Shown piece by piece: positions 35,450-44,944 of a stretch of 64,000 bases of DNA. This DNA is from Paenibacillus sp. Soil787 (GTDB lineage Bacteria > Bacillota > Bacilli > Paenibacillales > NBRC-103111), in the NCBI RefSeq assembly GCF_001429545.1, contig NZ_LMSP01000023.1, forward strand, positions 130,747-194,746, given 5' to 3'. The notes under the pieces are model-generated. The model saw only the letters and a program-made list of their open reading frames with translations. It did no database searches and was not told the DNA's origin. How positions within the stretch are numbered: the first letter of the stretch is position 1; each line of letters begins with the position of its first letter. A program made the translations under genes and the position numbers.

Positions 35450-36223
35450 CTAGCTGTAAATGGACAGCTGAGGCACATGATCGGTAAATCGGTACAACTG
35501 AGCAGCTCGCTGGGAGTAACGGTTAGACATTTTGCCCTGTCCGTGATGATCCAGCACCTCTTCGATAATCCCTTTGCGACTTTGGGTCGATGTAATTTTC
35601 CGAATGAAATTCCGTTCCTTGAAGGTCGGAACGACCGTTTGAATGACTTGATACAGCTCACTCATCGTGAATTCCTCAGATAGGAACTCTCTGGCTATCG
35701 TCGTCGTCAGCATCTTCTGCTGAATTTGAGCAAGAGCATCTCTAATGATGATTTCATGATCAAAAGCGAGATCCATCGCCAGCGCCTCATCGATAGGGAA
35801 AAGGCGAATGTCAGCTGCATCATCAGCGGCTTGCCGTTTCTCGAGATAGCGTTCGTGCACGAGTGCGAAGAACGCGTGGGAGATCATCCATCCCCGTGGA
35901 TCGCGCTGCGGTGTACTATACACATTGAAATATTCAATGTGTACGTCCGAAACCCCCGTCTCCTCCGTTAGCTCTCGCCGGGCGCTCTCTTGAATCGTTT
36001 CGGTTTCCATCGAGAACCCACCCGGAAGTGCCCACTGGCCTTTGAACGGCCATTGCTTTCTTTGAATCAATAACACTTGCAGCTCCCGAGTAGGAAGCGA
36101 CTTCTTCACTGATCCTTTTCCTTCTGAGGTAATCGTAAAGATGACGATATCTGCAGGCGCGCCGTCAGGTGTGCGATATTTACTCGCTTGGTAGTTAGTT
36201 TCATTCTCTATTGGCATGTTCAT
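35450..36223 (-). CDS. nrtR: Nudix-domain regulator of NAD metabolism (NrtR-like)
   Basis: The 257-residue protein has an N-terminal Nudix domain with an intact box (GGFSMETETIQESARRELTEETGV, about 70-93) and a C-terminal winged-helix part. The latter's RNFIRKITSTQS and IIEEV segments match the NrtR family, which senses ADP-ribose or NAD+ and represses NAD salvage genes. It sits immediately upstream of pncA, nadE and pncB. An intact Nudix box leaves open that it retains ADP-ribose pyrophosphatase activity. Start ATG at 36223; MNMPIENE could also begin at the second Met. Confidence 0.85.
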   Translation of the reverse strand: MNMPIENETNYQASKYRTPDGAPADIVIFTITSEGKGSVKKSLPTRELQVLLIQRKQWPFKGQWALPGGFSMETETIQESARRELTEETGVSDVHIEYFNVYSTPQRDPRGWMISHAFFALVHERYLEKRQAADDAADIRLFPIDEALAMDLAFDHEIIIRDALAQIQQKMLTTTIAREFLSEEFTMSELYQVIQTVVPTFKERNFIRKITSTQSRKGIIEEVLDHHGQGKMSNRYSQRAAQLYRFTDHVPQLSIYS

Positions 36224-36238
36224 TTGATCACCTGTTTA

Positions 36239-36283
36239 GTCACATTTCTATTCATATTATCAATTTGATATTTTCATTGTGAC
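36239..36283. promoter_or_regulatory. Nested palindromes upstream of nrtR
   Basis: TATCAATTTGATA (36258-36270) is a perfect inverted repeat with the TATCAA half-site also found before pncA. It is framed by GTCACA (36239) and TGTGAC (36278), a second inverted pair. This would allow autoregulation of nrtR. The outer pair may bind another regulator. Confidence 0.4.
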
Positions 36284-36330
36284 ATAATTAAATTTCTTTT
36301 GCAATAGGAATTCAAAGGTCGCTCTGCTGC

Positions 36331-37120
36331 TTACTTCTCTATCACAATCAAACACGTGCTATCCGGCAGTGGAACCACGTTTCCATCTTGATCCATGATC
36401 CTTACTTTATCCTTAAGCGCCTCCGTATACACTTCCTGCAGGAAGTGTTTGCTTTCTACAATTTTGGCCTCATTACCTAATGTATCCAGGATGAACGCAG
36501 TAAACTCGCTTGGGGTAAAGTAACCGAATTGCTCCTGTACTTCATGGACATAAGCTTCCTCACCCCACGTATAGGCATAAAGGAATTCCATCGCATCATT
36601 CACTGGCATGATGACTTCATCCACAGCAGCCGTTTGGTACTTCATTAAATGAATTATCGGTGCATGTTCTTTAAGCGGAACTTCGCCACGTATCGTTTGG
36701 CCAATTAGCCCATGTGTGTAGATTAACGTATGTATGACAGTAGCCTTATCGCTTGTATCTCCATTATCTAGCTTATATAACTGCGGAACCTATGTTGTGG
36801 ACGGAAAGATGAATGCCTGCTTCTTGCCACATGAAACGGTCTCTTGAAGTCCCACCCTTCGCTGCTTCAGACCAAATCAACACCTCTTCTAGTAAATCTT
36901 TCTTCCAAAATGATAATAATAGCTCGTCCAAAATATGCAATGTCCGCTCAACATAATCAAGCACAGGGTTCGCCTGTGCCAGCTCCTGGATCGACTGAAT
37001 CCGCTCGAAGTTAACGATGCGTTCCTCCGCCGAAACGATATAGGTTAACCATTTAGGTTGGTCTGCGGCATTTGCATCCTCTGCCCGATACCTTTTTATT
37101 AATTCTAAAGAACTTAACAT
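36331..37120 (-). pseudogene. Conserved protein of unknown function, frameshifted
   Basis: Two open frames belong together. The first (from ATG 37120, MLSSLELIKRYRAE, GGGAGG upstream) runs to HNIGSAVI and stops at 36773. The second resumes as QLYKLDNGDTSDKATVIHTL and continues through GLIGQTIRGEVPL, FGYFTPSEFT and PDSTCLIVIEK to 36331. They join as GSA-QLYK if two bases (a CA of GCACAG) were lost near 36786. The complete protein would have about 263 residues. I do not recognise the family; the last 40 residues loosely recall the end of some SAM methyltransferases. The shift may be natural or a sequencing error. Confidence 0.65.
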
Positions 37121-37210
37121 GCCGGTATATATCCTCCCATTCCTACCTATCACTTTATGACTAGTATAAACCAACCTCAAGGCAATCTCACGTTTCTACA
37201 ATCTACTGCT

Positions 37211-37531
37211 TCATTGATGATCAGCATATAGATTCGCGTAATTGACCAGTATGGTCATAAAGCCCAACACGACAAATGAAAAAAAGGCCATTAAATCCAA
37301 ATGATACACGTTGGGAACGACAATAAACACAGCACCTAAAATAAAACAAAGCCAATTTTGCCAAACTTTTTTACCGGTTTTCCCGAGAGCCATCAGAGAT
37401 CCTACGAATTGCAAGCTGCCTAGCAGTGTGCAGGTGTAAAAAGCATTCGTATGAGCCTCAAAGCCGAACACCCAGGGACTCGCTAGAAACCAAAGACCCA
37501 TACAAGCGGACAATAAGTTTTTCCAATACAT
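37211..37531 (-). CDS. Small SPW-repeat membrane protein
   Basis: The 106-residue protein starts at the ATG at 37531 (MYWKNLL) with AGGAGG upstream. It has four hydrophobic segments and the SPW signature (LASPWVFGF, about 17-25). SPW proteins are small integral membrane proteins of unknown function. The frame extends further upstream without a ribosome site. Confidence 0.75.
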   Translation of the reverse strand: MYWKNLLSACMGLWFLASPWVFGFEAHTNAFYTCTLLGSLQFVGSLMALGKTGKKVWQNWLCFILGAVFIVVPNVYHLDLMAFFSFVVLGFMTILVNYANLYADHQ

Positions 37532-37601
37532 AGCTTGCTGCCACCTCCTAAATGACGAGATGTAACAGTATATGCAAACGCTTTCAGTTTGGTGAATAGA
37601 A

Positions 37602-37640
37602 AAGCCTCCAGCACCCAAATAATTAGGCAGCAAGAGGCTT
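37602..37640 (-). terminator. Terminator of the DUF3298/Cu-amine-oxidase-N gene
   Basis: On the minus strand AAGCCTCTTGCTGCC pairs with GGTGCTGGAGGCTT and is followed by TTTC. It lies about 60 bases beyond the stop at 37698. Confidence 0.65.
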
Positions 37641-37697
37641 ATTTGGCTAAATGGAGACTTTCGATTCATTTATGGTGCTTCCTCAACACTGAATTTC

Positions 37698-38831
37698 TTA
37701 TTGTTCGATATGAATGGCGCCTGCATCGCCCGTTTTCACATCTGCACGCAGGATGTCCGTTACGAATTTCAAAGGTACATATAGCGTGTCATTCAGAATA
37801 ACTGGAGCTGTCCCTAGCGTAACCGGAGCCATTTTTGCATAGAAGTAGCTGTCTTTACCTACGAAAACACTCGTCCAACCAGCACCCTTTTTCATTTCAG
37901 CAGCATAAGTCTCTTGATTCCATGTCACTTCATAGCCAAGTCCTTCCGCTACTTTGCGTAAAGGCACCAGATTCACGCCTTCGGCATTGGTTAGGCTGTC
38001 GTTTGCAACTAAATCCAGCTTTATTTTCTCAACAGGCGTAGGGACAACAGGTTTAGGTGTAACAATCAATTTCTCAGGCAAGCTGAAACGGAATTCCGGA
38101 GTGCCCATGGCGCCCGGCGCAATCGAATATTTCGGGAACACAATAACCGCTTCGCCTTTTTCTACATAAAAGCCTTGCTCTTCGCTGATGCCTTTAAAAT
38201 CATCTTTGAAATAATTCTCAGGCTTTTCATTGATTTTGGCCTGAATGCCCGTATTTACATTCTCCTTGAAGTTATCACCAAGCAGATCCTGCAAAGTAAC
38301 ATGCTGTCCTTGTTCACGATTTAGCACATTGTACGTATCAACGCGCGGCATTCCTGTACCACCTGTAGCTGCATACGTTGTGACTTCAAGTGAGACAACA
38401 CCAGTCGGATTGCTCGAACCATCCGATTTCAACGCGTAATTAATCATCAGCTCGTAGGGGCGATATGTGAAACCATGCGTTTTTGCATCAGCAGCTGCTT
38501 CAGCAGCCTCTTTCTCCCAATTCGCCAAATCTTTATTCGCGAGGGATAAAATGATGTTATTCGTTTGCTCTTGATACTTCGTATCCAACATGCCCGAGAG
38601 CTGCGGCACTTTGATATTGGTTTTTAGATCCTGCATTTTTGAGGTAAGCTCGACTTCTTTCACTTGAACTGGAGAAGCTGACTCCGATGCAACGGGTGAA
38701 AGAATTGGAACTACGGTAACTGTTTCCGCTGATGCCATCCCTGTTAATGGTAATACGGCACCACTCACTCCCACCAGCAATGCACATCCAATTACACCAA
38801 GTTTCAACATGTTAAACGGATTTTTTTTCAT
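37698..38831 (-). CDS. Secreted DUF3298 protein with C-terminal copper amine oxidase N-like domain
   Basis: The 377-residue protein has a signal peptide (MKKNPFNMLKLGVIGCALLVGVSG... to about ASAE). A DUF4163/DUF3298-like region follows, as in RsiV-type proteins (VPQLSGMLDTKYQEQTNN; TLQDLLGDNFKENVNTGI; FYVEKGEAVIVFPKYSIAPGAMG). A short Pro linker leads to a copper-amine-oxidase N-like repeat (NLVPLRKVAEGLGYEVTWNQE; LYVPLKFVTDIL). The latter module is common on Paenibacillus cell-surface proteins. Start ATG 38831 with GAGGAG upstream. It may sense or bind an envelope ligand, as RsiV binds lysozyme, but no sigma factor gene is adjacent. Confidence 0.8.
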   Translation of the reverse strand: MKKNPFNMLKLGVIGCALLVGVSGAVLPLTGMASAETVTVVPILSPVASESASPVQVKEVELTSKMQDLKTNIKVPQLSGMLDTKYQEQTNNIILSLANKDLANWEKEAAEAAADAKTHGFTYRPYELMINYALKSDGSSNPTGVVSLEVTTYAATGGTGMPRVDTYNVLNREQGQHVTLQDLLGDNFKENVNTGIQAKINEKPENYFKDDFKGISEEQGFYVEKGEAVIVFPKYSIAPGAMGTPEFRFSLPEKLIVTPKPVVPTPVEKIKLDLVANDSLTNAEGVNLVPLRKVAEGLGYEVTWNQETYAAEMKKGAGWTSVFVGKDSYFYAKMAPVTLGTAPVILNDTLYVPLKFVTDILRADVKTGDAGAIHIEQ

Positions 38832-39082
38832 TTCATGTTCACTCCTCATTCGTTATCGTGAGTAATCTTTCGGTTGATTAACCTTCACGATAAATAGACG
38901 CGCCAACGTTCCAGAAAGTCTGAACGTCAATAATATTTTTATGAAATTCGGAATGAACTCACAACTTGATGCAAATCAATTCCCCCCAAATAATGAATGA
39001 ATGATCCAACTTGATGTATACTCAATTCATCTGCTGCAATCATAGATTTGCTAACAGTTTATAATTTTCACGGAGGTTACTC

Positions 39083-42000
39083 ATGTCATCGTCTTTACGT
39101 TTTAAACTTGTCTCCTTGCTTGTTCTTATCACTTGCATTTCCCTAACTGTCGTAGGGATTACAAATTATCGACTCTCGAGAGATAAACTGATTCAACAAT
39201 TGAAGGAGCAATCGATAACTTCCGTTTCCAATTCCGCACAAAATTTATACGATTTCTTATCCATCCGTTTAGCAGAAGTAGAGCTATTAAGCCGGGTAGA
39301 TATAATGAAGCATGGGACACTTGACGAGCGGCTCCAATTTTTGACCCAAGAATTAAAAACAGGCGCTAAACGCTATCATTCCATGGGAATTATAGATCTG
39401 GGTGGCTTTATGACTCTCACCACCGGACAAACACTTTATGCAGGAGGGGAACGAAGATTCCAAGAGGCTCTAAAAGGGAAAACTTTCATCTCAGATCCTG
39501 AAATCGGTAAAATAACCGGTACATACATCATTTCCATTACCGCGCCTGTCTTCAATGAGAAAAACGAAGTGACGAGTATCATTAACATCTCTCTTGATGC
39601 GGAACAAACCTTTTTCGAGCATCTTCATACCCCTTTGGAGAAGGGCGAAATACTTGTCGTGAACCAAGAGGGACTCATTCTGTATCATACCGATACACCT
39701 CAAATTTTGAATCTTAACATTTTCAGAGAATACCCTTCACTTATGCCAGCCTTTCAAAAAGCGCTGCAGTCGAATGAAGGATTTCTGGATGAATCTTATT
39801 ACGGCGGCCAAAAAGCTCGGTGGTTTTATGCGCGTGTACCTCAATTAGATTGGTACCTCTCTTACTCCATGCCTCTTTCAGCTTTCGAAGCTCCCACAAG
39901 CCCCTTGCTTTGGTCGACAATCGGATTAATTCTGATGACGGCAGTAGTCATTTTTTTCCTCATTTACTTGACTGCTAATACACTGATTATTAAACGCATC
40001 AAGCAGATTCTTCATGTCACAGAAACAGTCGCTGCAGGTAATTTCTACATCAAACCGCTTGTTGTCAAAAGCAAGGATGAGCTCGGTGCTCTTGCCCATT
40101 CTGTGAATGGAATGATCGAAAACTTACGTGAACTATTCGAGCCTTTCGAAGCCTTTATACACCACAATCAATATGCCATGATCGTGACAGATCCTTCCTT
40201 TACCGTTAATCATCTCAATAGTAGAGCGGTACAGCTTCTCGGTTATTCTTTAGCAGAAGTTCATAAAATAGCAACGCCCCTTCTGTGGTTGGATCAAGAA
40301 CAACTGATTGAAAGAGCCGCGCAATACTCGTCAGAGCTAGGGGAGTATGTTCCAGCTGATTGTACGGCCCTTGTGATCCGAACATTACGTCACCTCAAAG
40401 AGGATTCTGAATGGACTTGGTATCACAAAGATGGCACTCGTTTCTTCGTTCAGGTTAGTGTCAGCAGTATTACACATCCAAATGGCGAACTGAAAGGATT
40501 CGTATTCATCGCTCGAGACATTAGTGATATTAAGGAGAGCAATGAGTCTAGGGAGAGGCTGTTAACGATTGTAGAAAGCGCACGTGATTCCATTCTCTCA
40601 TTTGATGAGAGAGGCTATATTTTTTATATGAATCAAGCTGGCAAGAGCGCAGTTGGATTAGATAAACAGCAGTCCGTCGGCAAACATTTCAGTGAGTACG
40701 TAGATATTCAGAATGACATCAATTTTGAAGAGGGCTTGAACACAGCCATTCGGGAAGGATTCTGGGAATTTGAAGCTGAGGTCATAACGAAGGAACAGCG
40801 ACAAATCTTCATTTCCGTTATTATCGTGCCCCATTGCCATGAAGGCAAAGGTGGGTGTTATTTCTCTGCCATTACGCGCGATATTACGGACCAAATGCAT
40901 TCCAAAGAGGAGCTCATTCGAGCAAAGCAAGAAGCGGATGAAGCTAATCTGGCTAAAGGGATTTTCCTGGCTCGCATGAGTCATGAAATTCGGACACCAC
41001 TTAATGGAATCGTCGGTCTATCCTACTTGATGGAGCGAACGATCATGTCACCGCTTCAGCGGGATTATATAAGTAAAATAGCGAGATCCTCGGTGTCCCT
41101 TTCCAATATTATTAATGACATTCTGGACTTCTCGAAACTTGAAGTGGACAAGCTAGCAATTGAACATCGTGCGTTCCAGCTGGATGAGACCATTGACCGT
41201 GTCTGTGAAACCCTTAGCGTGCTGCTTGGCCATAAGCCGGTTGATTTTATTTGTGATATCCACGATAATGTACCGCTTGGACTCATTGGAGATTCACTGC
41301 GGATGTATCAAGTACTGCTGAATCTAACTAGCAATGCGATAAAATTCACGGAGCAAGGAACAGTCACATTGCGTGTTTACGTGGAACAGCTCCGAGAGGA
41401 AGAGGTACGAATTGGCTTTACCGTTAGCGATACAGGCATCGGGATGAATGAAGAGCAGCTGTCCAAGCTGTTCCAGCCGTTTGTTCAGGCAGATGAAGTA
41501 ACGAATCGGAAATTCGGAGGTACGGGTCTCGGTCTTGTTATCTCCAAGAACATCATTGAGAATATGGGCGGCACCATTGAGGTGTCAAGCCAACCAGAGC
41601 TTGGCAGTGAATTTCAGATTAGCTTGCCTTTCTCGTTGTCCTTACAACCTATGAAGTCTCAAGCAATCCTCCCGCTGCGCGCATTAATTGTGGAAGATCA
41701 CCCTGATCTGAACCAAGTGCTTGTCCATACCCTTCAATCCATGTGCACAGAAGCAGCAGGTGTTTATTCTTGGAAAGAAGCAAGGAATGCCATTGAAGTT
41801 ATTCCCGTAGATGTGATCCTGCTTGATATGGAAGCTGATGATATGTACGGAGAGGAAGTATGGCTGGGCATGCTTGAAGCCTGCAATCGAATGAACATTC
41901 TAACGATTATTTACACCACTTTATCGGGCAGGGATGCCTTGGAGCAGTTGCCTGCAGCATGGGCTCCACATGCCATTTTGGTCAAACCTATCTCACGGAT

Positions 42001-42838
42001 CGTGCTGTACCAGACGCTGCAAACACTAACAGGCACACAGGCAGCGAAGGAACTTATATCTACGACTGATTTCGTACAAACAGAAGAAAGAATGATCCAA
42101 TTTCATCGTATTCTGCTAGTCGAAGATAATGAGATTAACCAAACGGTCGCACGGTCGCTGCTGGAAAGCAGATTGAATTGTGACGTTCAATTGGCTTCCA
42201 ACGGCTTCGAAGCATTAGATGACTTAGAGAATTACGATTATGACTTGATTTTAATGGATATCCATATGCCCGTTCTAGACGGTATTGAGACTACCAAACG
42301 AATTCGTCTTGAGCCAAAATGGATGCACATCCCTATTATTGCTTTAACTGCTGATTCTACTTTGGAGAAGCGTTTAGATTGCATTCGCGCTGGCATGAAC
42401 GAAGTGATCTCCAAGCCTATCATTCCTAGCCGATTATTCGCAGCCGTCGATGCTGTTCTTAGTGAGAAGAATCGGATGGCTGTTCCTGTGCTTGATATCG
42501 AAGAAGCACTTGGACGGCTTGGCGGAAAAACAGAGATCTATCACGAAATGCTTCGAACATTTTATAGGCAATCCACTCCTATTATTTCGCAATTAACCCT
42601 TGCGATTCAGGAAGGGGACTATGCCGAAGCTATAAGTCAGCTGCATGCACTGCGCGGCTCTTCTAGCAACCTGTCTGCCAATCGGGTATTCGCAGCGGCA
42701 ACTGCCCTAGAAGAAATGTTAGAACATAACGCTCACCCCGACGAATCAAATGCCAGCATGATCCAGAACCAACTTCAATCGGTTGCCATTGCTCTGGAGG
42801 AAGTTTTTCATTCCATCCAAAAATTGCTGTTAGATTGA
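39083..42838 (+). CDS. Hybrid sensor histidine kinase with two receiver domains and Hpt
   Basis: This 1251-residue membrane protein contains, in order: a transmembrane segment (7-27), an extracytoplasmic Cache-like sensor (about 30-270), a second transmembrane segment (about 280-305) and HAMP. Two PAS domains follow (about 360-480 and 490-610). Then come HisKA with His634 (MSHEIRTPLNG) and HATPase (NAIKFTEQG; DTGIGMNEEQL; GGTGLGL). Receiver 1 has its Asp at 915 (ILLDMEADDM) and receiver 2 at Asp1059 (LILMDIHMPV). The C-terminal Hpt has His1188 (LHALRGSSSN). All phosphorelay residues are present, so the relay could be complete within one chain, with output to an unlinked regulator. Receiver 1 looks degenerate around the motif. 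GGAGG precedes the ATG. Confidence 0.9.
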   Translation: MSSSLRFKLVSLLVLITCISLTVVGITNYRLSRDKLIQQLKEQSITSVSNSAQNLYDFLSIRLAEVELLSRVDIMKHGTLDERLQFLTQELKTGAKRYHSMGIIDLGGFMTLTTGQTLYAGGERRFQEALKGKTFISDPEIGKITGTYIISITAPVFNEKNEVTSIINISLDAEQTFFEHLHTPLEKGEILVVNQEGLILYHTDTPQILNLNIFREYPSLMPAFQKALQSNEGFLDESYYGGQKARWFYARVPQLDWYLSYSMPLSAFEAPTSPLLWSTIGLILMTAVVIFFLIYLTANTLIIKRIKQILHVTETVAAGNFYIKPLVVKSKDELGALAHSVNGMIENLRELFEPFEAFIHHNQYAMIVTDPSFTVNHLNSRAVQLLGYSLAEVHKIATPLLWLDQEQLIERAAQYSSELGEYVPADCTALVIRTLRHLKEDSEWTWYHKDGTRFFVQVSVSSITHPNGELKGFVFIARDISDIKESNESRERLLTIVESARDSILSFDERGYIFYMNQAGKSAVGLDKQQSVGKHFSEYVDIQNDINFEEGLNTAIREGFWEFEAEVITKEQRQIFISVIIVPHCHEGKGGCYFSAITRDITDQMHSKEELIRAKQEADEANLAKGIFLARMSHEIRTPLNGIVGLSYLMERTIMSPLQRDYISKIARSSVSLSNIINDILDFSKLEVDKLAIEHRAFQLDETIDRVCETLSVLLGHKPVDFICDIHDNVPLGLIGDSLRMYQVLLNLTSNAIKFTEQGTVTLRVYVEQLREEEVRIGFTVSDTGIGMNEEQLSKLFQPFVQADEVTNRKFGGTGLGLVISKNIIENMGGTIEVSSQPELGSEFQISLPFSLSLQPMKSQAILPLRALIVEDHPDLNQVLVHTLQSMCTEAAGVYSWKEARNAIEVIPVDVILLDMEADDMYGEEVWLGMLEACNRMNILTIIYTTLSGRDALEQLPAAWAPHAILVKPISRIVLYQTLQTLTGTQAAKELISTTDFVQTEERMIQFHRILLVEDNEINQTVARSLLESRLNCDVQLASNGFEALDDLENYDYDLILMDIHMPVLDGIETTKRIRLEPKWMHIPIIALTADSTLEKRLDCIRAGMNEVISKPIIPSRLFAAVDAVLSEKNRMAVPVLDIEEALGRLGGKTEIYHEMLRTFYRQSTPIISQLTLAIQEGDYAEAISQLHALRGSSSNLSANRVFAAATALEEMLEHNAHPDESNASMIQNQLQSVAIALEEVFHSIQKLLLD

Positions 42839-42922
42839 AAAATACGCTGGTTTATGTCACTATATGCTTATGCTATCTTTGTATTAGCATGCAATATATA
42901 CGTATAGGTGGTTAAGTTAATC

Positions 42923-43828
42923 ATGACAGTAGAAGGCGCTCCATATCGCATTTTGTTGTATTATAAATTCGTTGCCGTCATCGATCACGAAGCTTTGGCT
43001 CAGGAACATTTGGCTTATTGCAAAAAGCTCGGAATTAAAGGCCGTATCCTTATCGCTCCGGAAGGCATTAACGGAACGCTTTCTGGAACGATCGAACAAA
43101 CCGATGCTTATATGGCGATGATGCGTCAAATGCCACTGTTCAAAGACATGATCTACAAGATAGATGAAAGTGAACAGCATGCTTTCAAAAAATTATTTGT
43201 TCGTCCTAAAAAGGAACTCGTCACCTTCCGGCTTGAAGAAGACGTGAATCCGAACGAACTAACCGGTACACATCTGAAGCCAAAGGAATTCTACGAGAAG
43301 CTCCAGCACGAAGATGTCATCGTCCTTGATGGACGCAACCACTACGAGTACGATATCGGACATTTCCGAGGCGCTATTCGTCCAGAGGTTGAAACGACGA
43401 AGGAATTTCCGGAATGGATTCGCAATAATCTCCAGGAATACAAGGACAAACCCATTCTCACCTATTGTACCGGCGGTATCCGTTGTGAGAAGCTGTCAGG
43501 TTTCCTTTTACAGGAAGGCTTCAAAGAGGTTTACCAGCTGGATGGCGGTATTGTGAGCTACGGGAAAGACGAAGATGTTCAAGGCCGCTTATTCGATGGC
43601 AAATGCTACGTCTTCGACGAGCGGATCTCAGTGCCAATCAATCGTACAGACGAAGATATCGTCGTAGGCAAATGCTACCACTGTGGAACAGCAGAAGACC
43701 GCTACATCAACTGTTCGAATGATGCTTGCCACTTGAAGCATATCTGCTGTGAAGCCTGCGAAGAGAAGCATAATAGCTTCTGTTCTAAGGAGTGCGAAGA
43801 GAAAACGATGAGCACGCTTGAGGCTTAA
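42923..43828 (+). CDS. trhO: tRNA uridine(34) hydroxylase TrhO (rhodanese family)
   Basis: TrhO (YceA) hydroxylates U34 of tRNAs on the way to 5-methoxyuridine using molecular oxygen. The 301-residue protein has the UPF0176 N-terminal domain ([20 protein letters not shown]) and a rhodanese domain with Cys182 in the loop [14 protein letters not shown]-terminal Cys-rich region follows ([37 protein letters not shown]). The ATG at 42923 has AGGTGG upstream; a GTG at 42908 is in frame but weaker. Confidence 0.92.
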   Translation: MTVEGAPYRILLYYKFVAVIDHEALAQEHLAYCKKLGIKGRILIAPEGINGTLSGTIEQTDAYMAMMRQMPLFKDMIYKIDESEQHAFKKLFVRPKKELVTFRLEEDVNPNELTGTHLKPKEFYEKLQHEDVIVLDGRNHYEYDIGHFRGAIRPEVETTKEFPEWIRNNLQEYKDKPILTYCTGGIRCEKLSGFLLQEGFKEVYQLDGGIVSYGKDEDVQGRLFDGKCYVFDERISVPINRTDEDIVVGKCYHCGTAEDRYINCSNDACHLKHICCEACEEKHNSFCSKECEEKTMSTLEA

Positions 43829-43850
43829 GCATTACGGAATCTGAGACAGA

Positions 43851-44205
43851 TAAGAGCCTTTGGGAGCTTCTATTTGCGAAGAAAGTGGCTAATGGAGCGG
43901 AATAAGAGCCTTTTGAGGCTCTTATTTGTCGTTGAAGTGGTGAAAAAGCTAGCTACTCAGAGAAATAAGAGCCTTTGGGAGCTTCTATTTGCGAAGAAAG
44001 TGGCTAATGGAGCGGAATAAGAGCCTTTAAGGGCTCTTATTTGTCGTTGAAGTGGCGAAAAGCTAGCTACTCAGAGAAATAAGAGCCTTTGGGAGCTTCT
44101 ATTTGCGAAGAAAGTGGCTTATGGAGCGGAATAAGAGCCTGTAAGGGCTCTTATTTGTCGTTGAAATGGTGAAAAAACTAGCTACTCAGAGAAATAAGAG
44201 CCTAG
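43851..44205. repeat. About three tandem units of 115 bp, then a poly-C run
   Basis: TAAGAGCCTTTGGGAGCTTC-type starts lie at 43851, 43966 and 44080, with a truncated fourth at 44195; steps are 115, 114 and 115. Each unit includes an AATAAGAGCCT/AGGCTCTTATT palindrome, then GTCGTTGAAGTGG and AGCTAGCTACTCAGAG. The array ends in a run of about ten C's at 44210-44218, an unusual tract in this sequence. Confidence 0.9.
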
Positions 44206-44237
44206 CGCCCCCCCCCCGCGTTATGTGGTCAAAAAAA

Positions 44238-44269
44238 GGTCCTCTACAAGTCAAATGACTTAGAAGACC
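44238..44269. terminator. Terminator of the hemerythrin gene
   Basis: GGTCCTCTACAAGTCA and TGACTTAGAAGACC arms with A- and T-runs on either side form a hairpin 13 bases beyond the stop. It could work in both directions. Confidence 0.75.
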
Positions 44270-44281
44270 CTTTTTATGTAC

Positions 44282-44812
44282 TTAGGCTAATTGTTCCACG
44301 ATGCGATCGGTGAGCGGATACACAAGCTCCTCTTCTAAGGTGAAATGTTTGAGCAGAATTAAGCAAGCTGTCATCAGTTCCGATGCCATCAAATGTAAAA
44401 ACTCCTCATCTATCGGCACTTTCATCGCATTCACACCATCTACGAACGCTTGCACCACTCTTTTCGCCAAGTCATGATCCTGCTCTAAAACAGTCATGGA
44501 ACGAGAGACAGACAACGCTGTTGTTGGATGTAAATAAGATTGCAGGAGAGGAAATAATTCTTTTTCTTCCCATTCCGAATGCTGTTCCAGCTCTTCAACA
44601 AGGGAGAGAATCAGATCTTGGAGTTCAATCAGCTTGCACATTCCTATTGAGCAATCCTCAAGGGAGTACAAGGAAGCAGCCATTGTTCGGATCCCGGAGA
44701 GCTGCTCACGCATCTGCACATGCTCCACTTTCAGACGCTCTACGAGCATTGGAAAATAGTCGGGATCCATCATGTACTCCCCATTCGTTCGAATGCTCAA
44801 ACGGTCATTCAT
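44282..44812 (-). CDS. Hemerythrin-like (HHE) domain protein
   Basis: This 176-residue four-helix protein has the di-iron ligand pattern of HHE proteins: LKVEHVQMREQL, HSEWEEKELFPLL, LEQDHDLAKRVV and LKHFTLEEELVYPL. It may bind oxygen or nitric oxide, or sense iron or redox state, as other bacterial hemerythrins do. AAGGAGGATGCC precedes the ATG. It is separated from the upstream chemoreceptor by a terminator, so it is transcribed alone. Confidence 0.85.
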   Translation of the reverse strand: MNDRLSIRTNGEYMMDPDYFPMLVERLKVEHVQMREQLSGIRTMAASLYSLEDCSIGMCKLIELQDLILSLVEELEQHSEWEEKELFPLLQSYLHPTTALSVSRSMTVLEQDHDLAKRVVQAFVDGVNAMKVPIDEEFLHLMASELMTACLILLKHFTLEEELVYPLTDRIVEQLA

Positions 44813-44867
44813 TAGGCATCCTCCTTCGAGTTTTCTTTAGAAAACCTGCTTCACAAGCATAATAAAA

Positions 44868-44910
44868 GCTAACCCATTCCGCATTATCATTGTATGCGGG
44901 ATGGGTTAGC
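44868..44910 (-). terminator. Terminator after the chemoreceptor gene
   Basis: A 17-base stem (GCTAACCCATCCCGCAT with ATGCGGAATGGGTTAGC, one mismatch) followed by TTTTATT on the minus strand lies just past the stop at 44945. Confidence 0.85.
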
Positions 44911-44944
44911 TAACATGCGAAGGAATTGTCTTAGAATCAAACCA

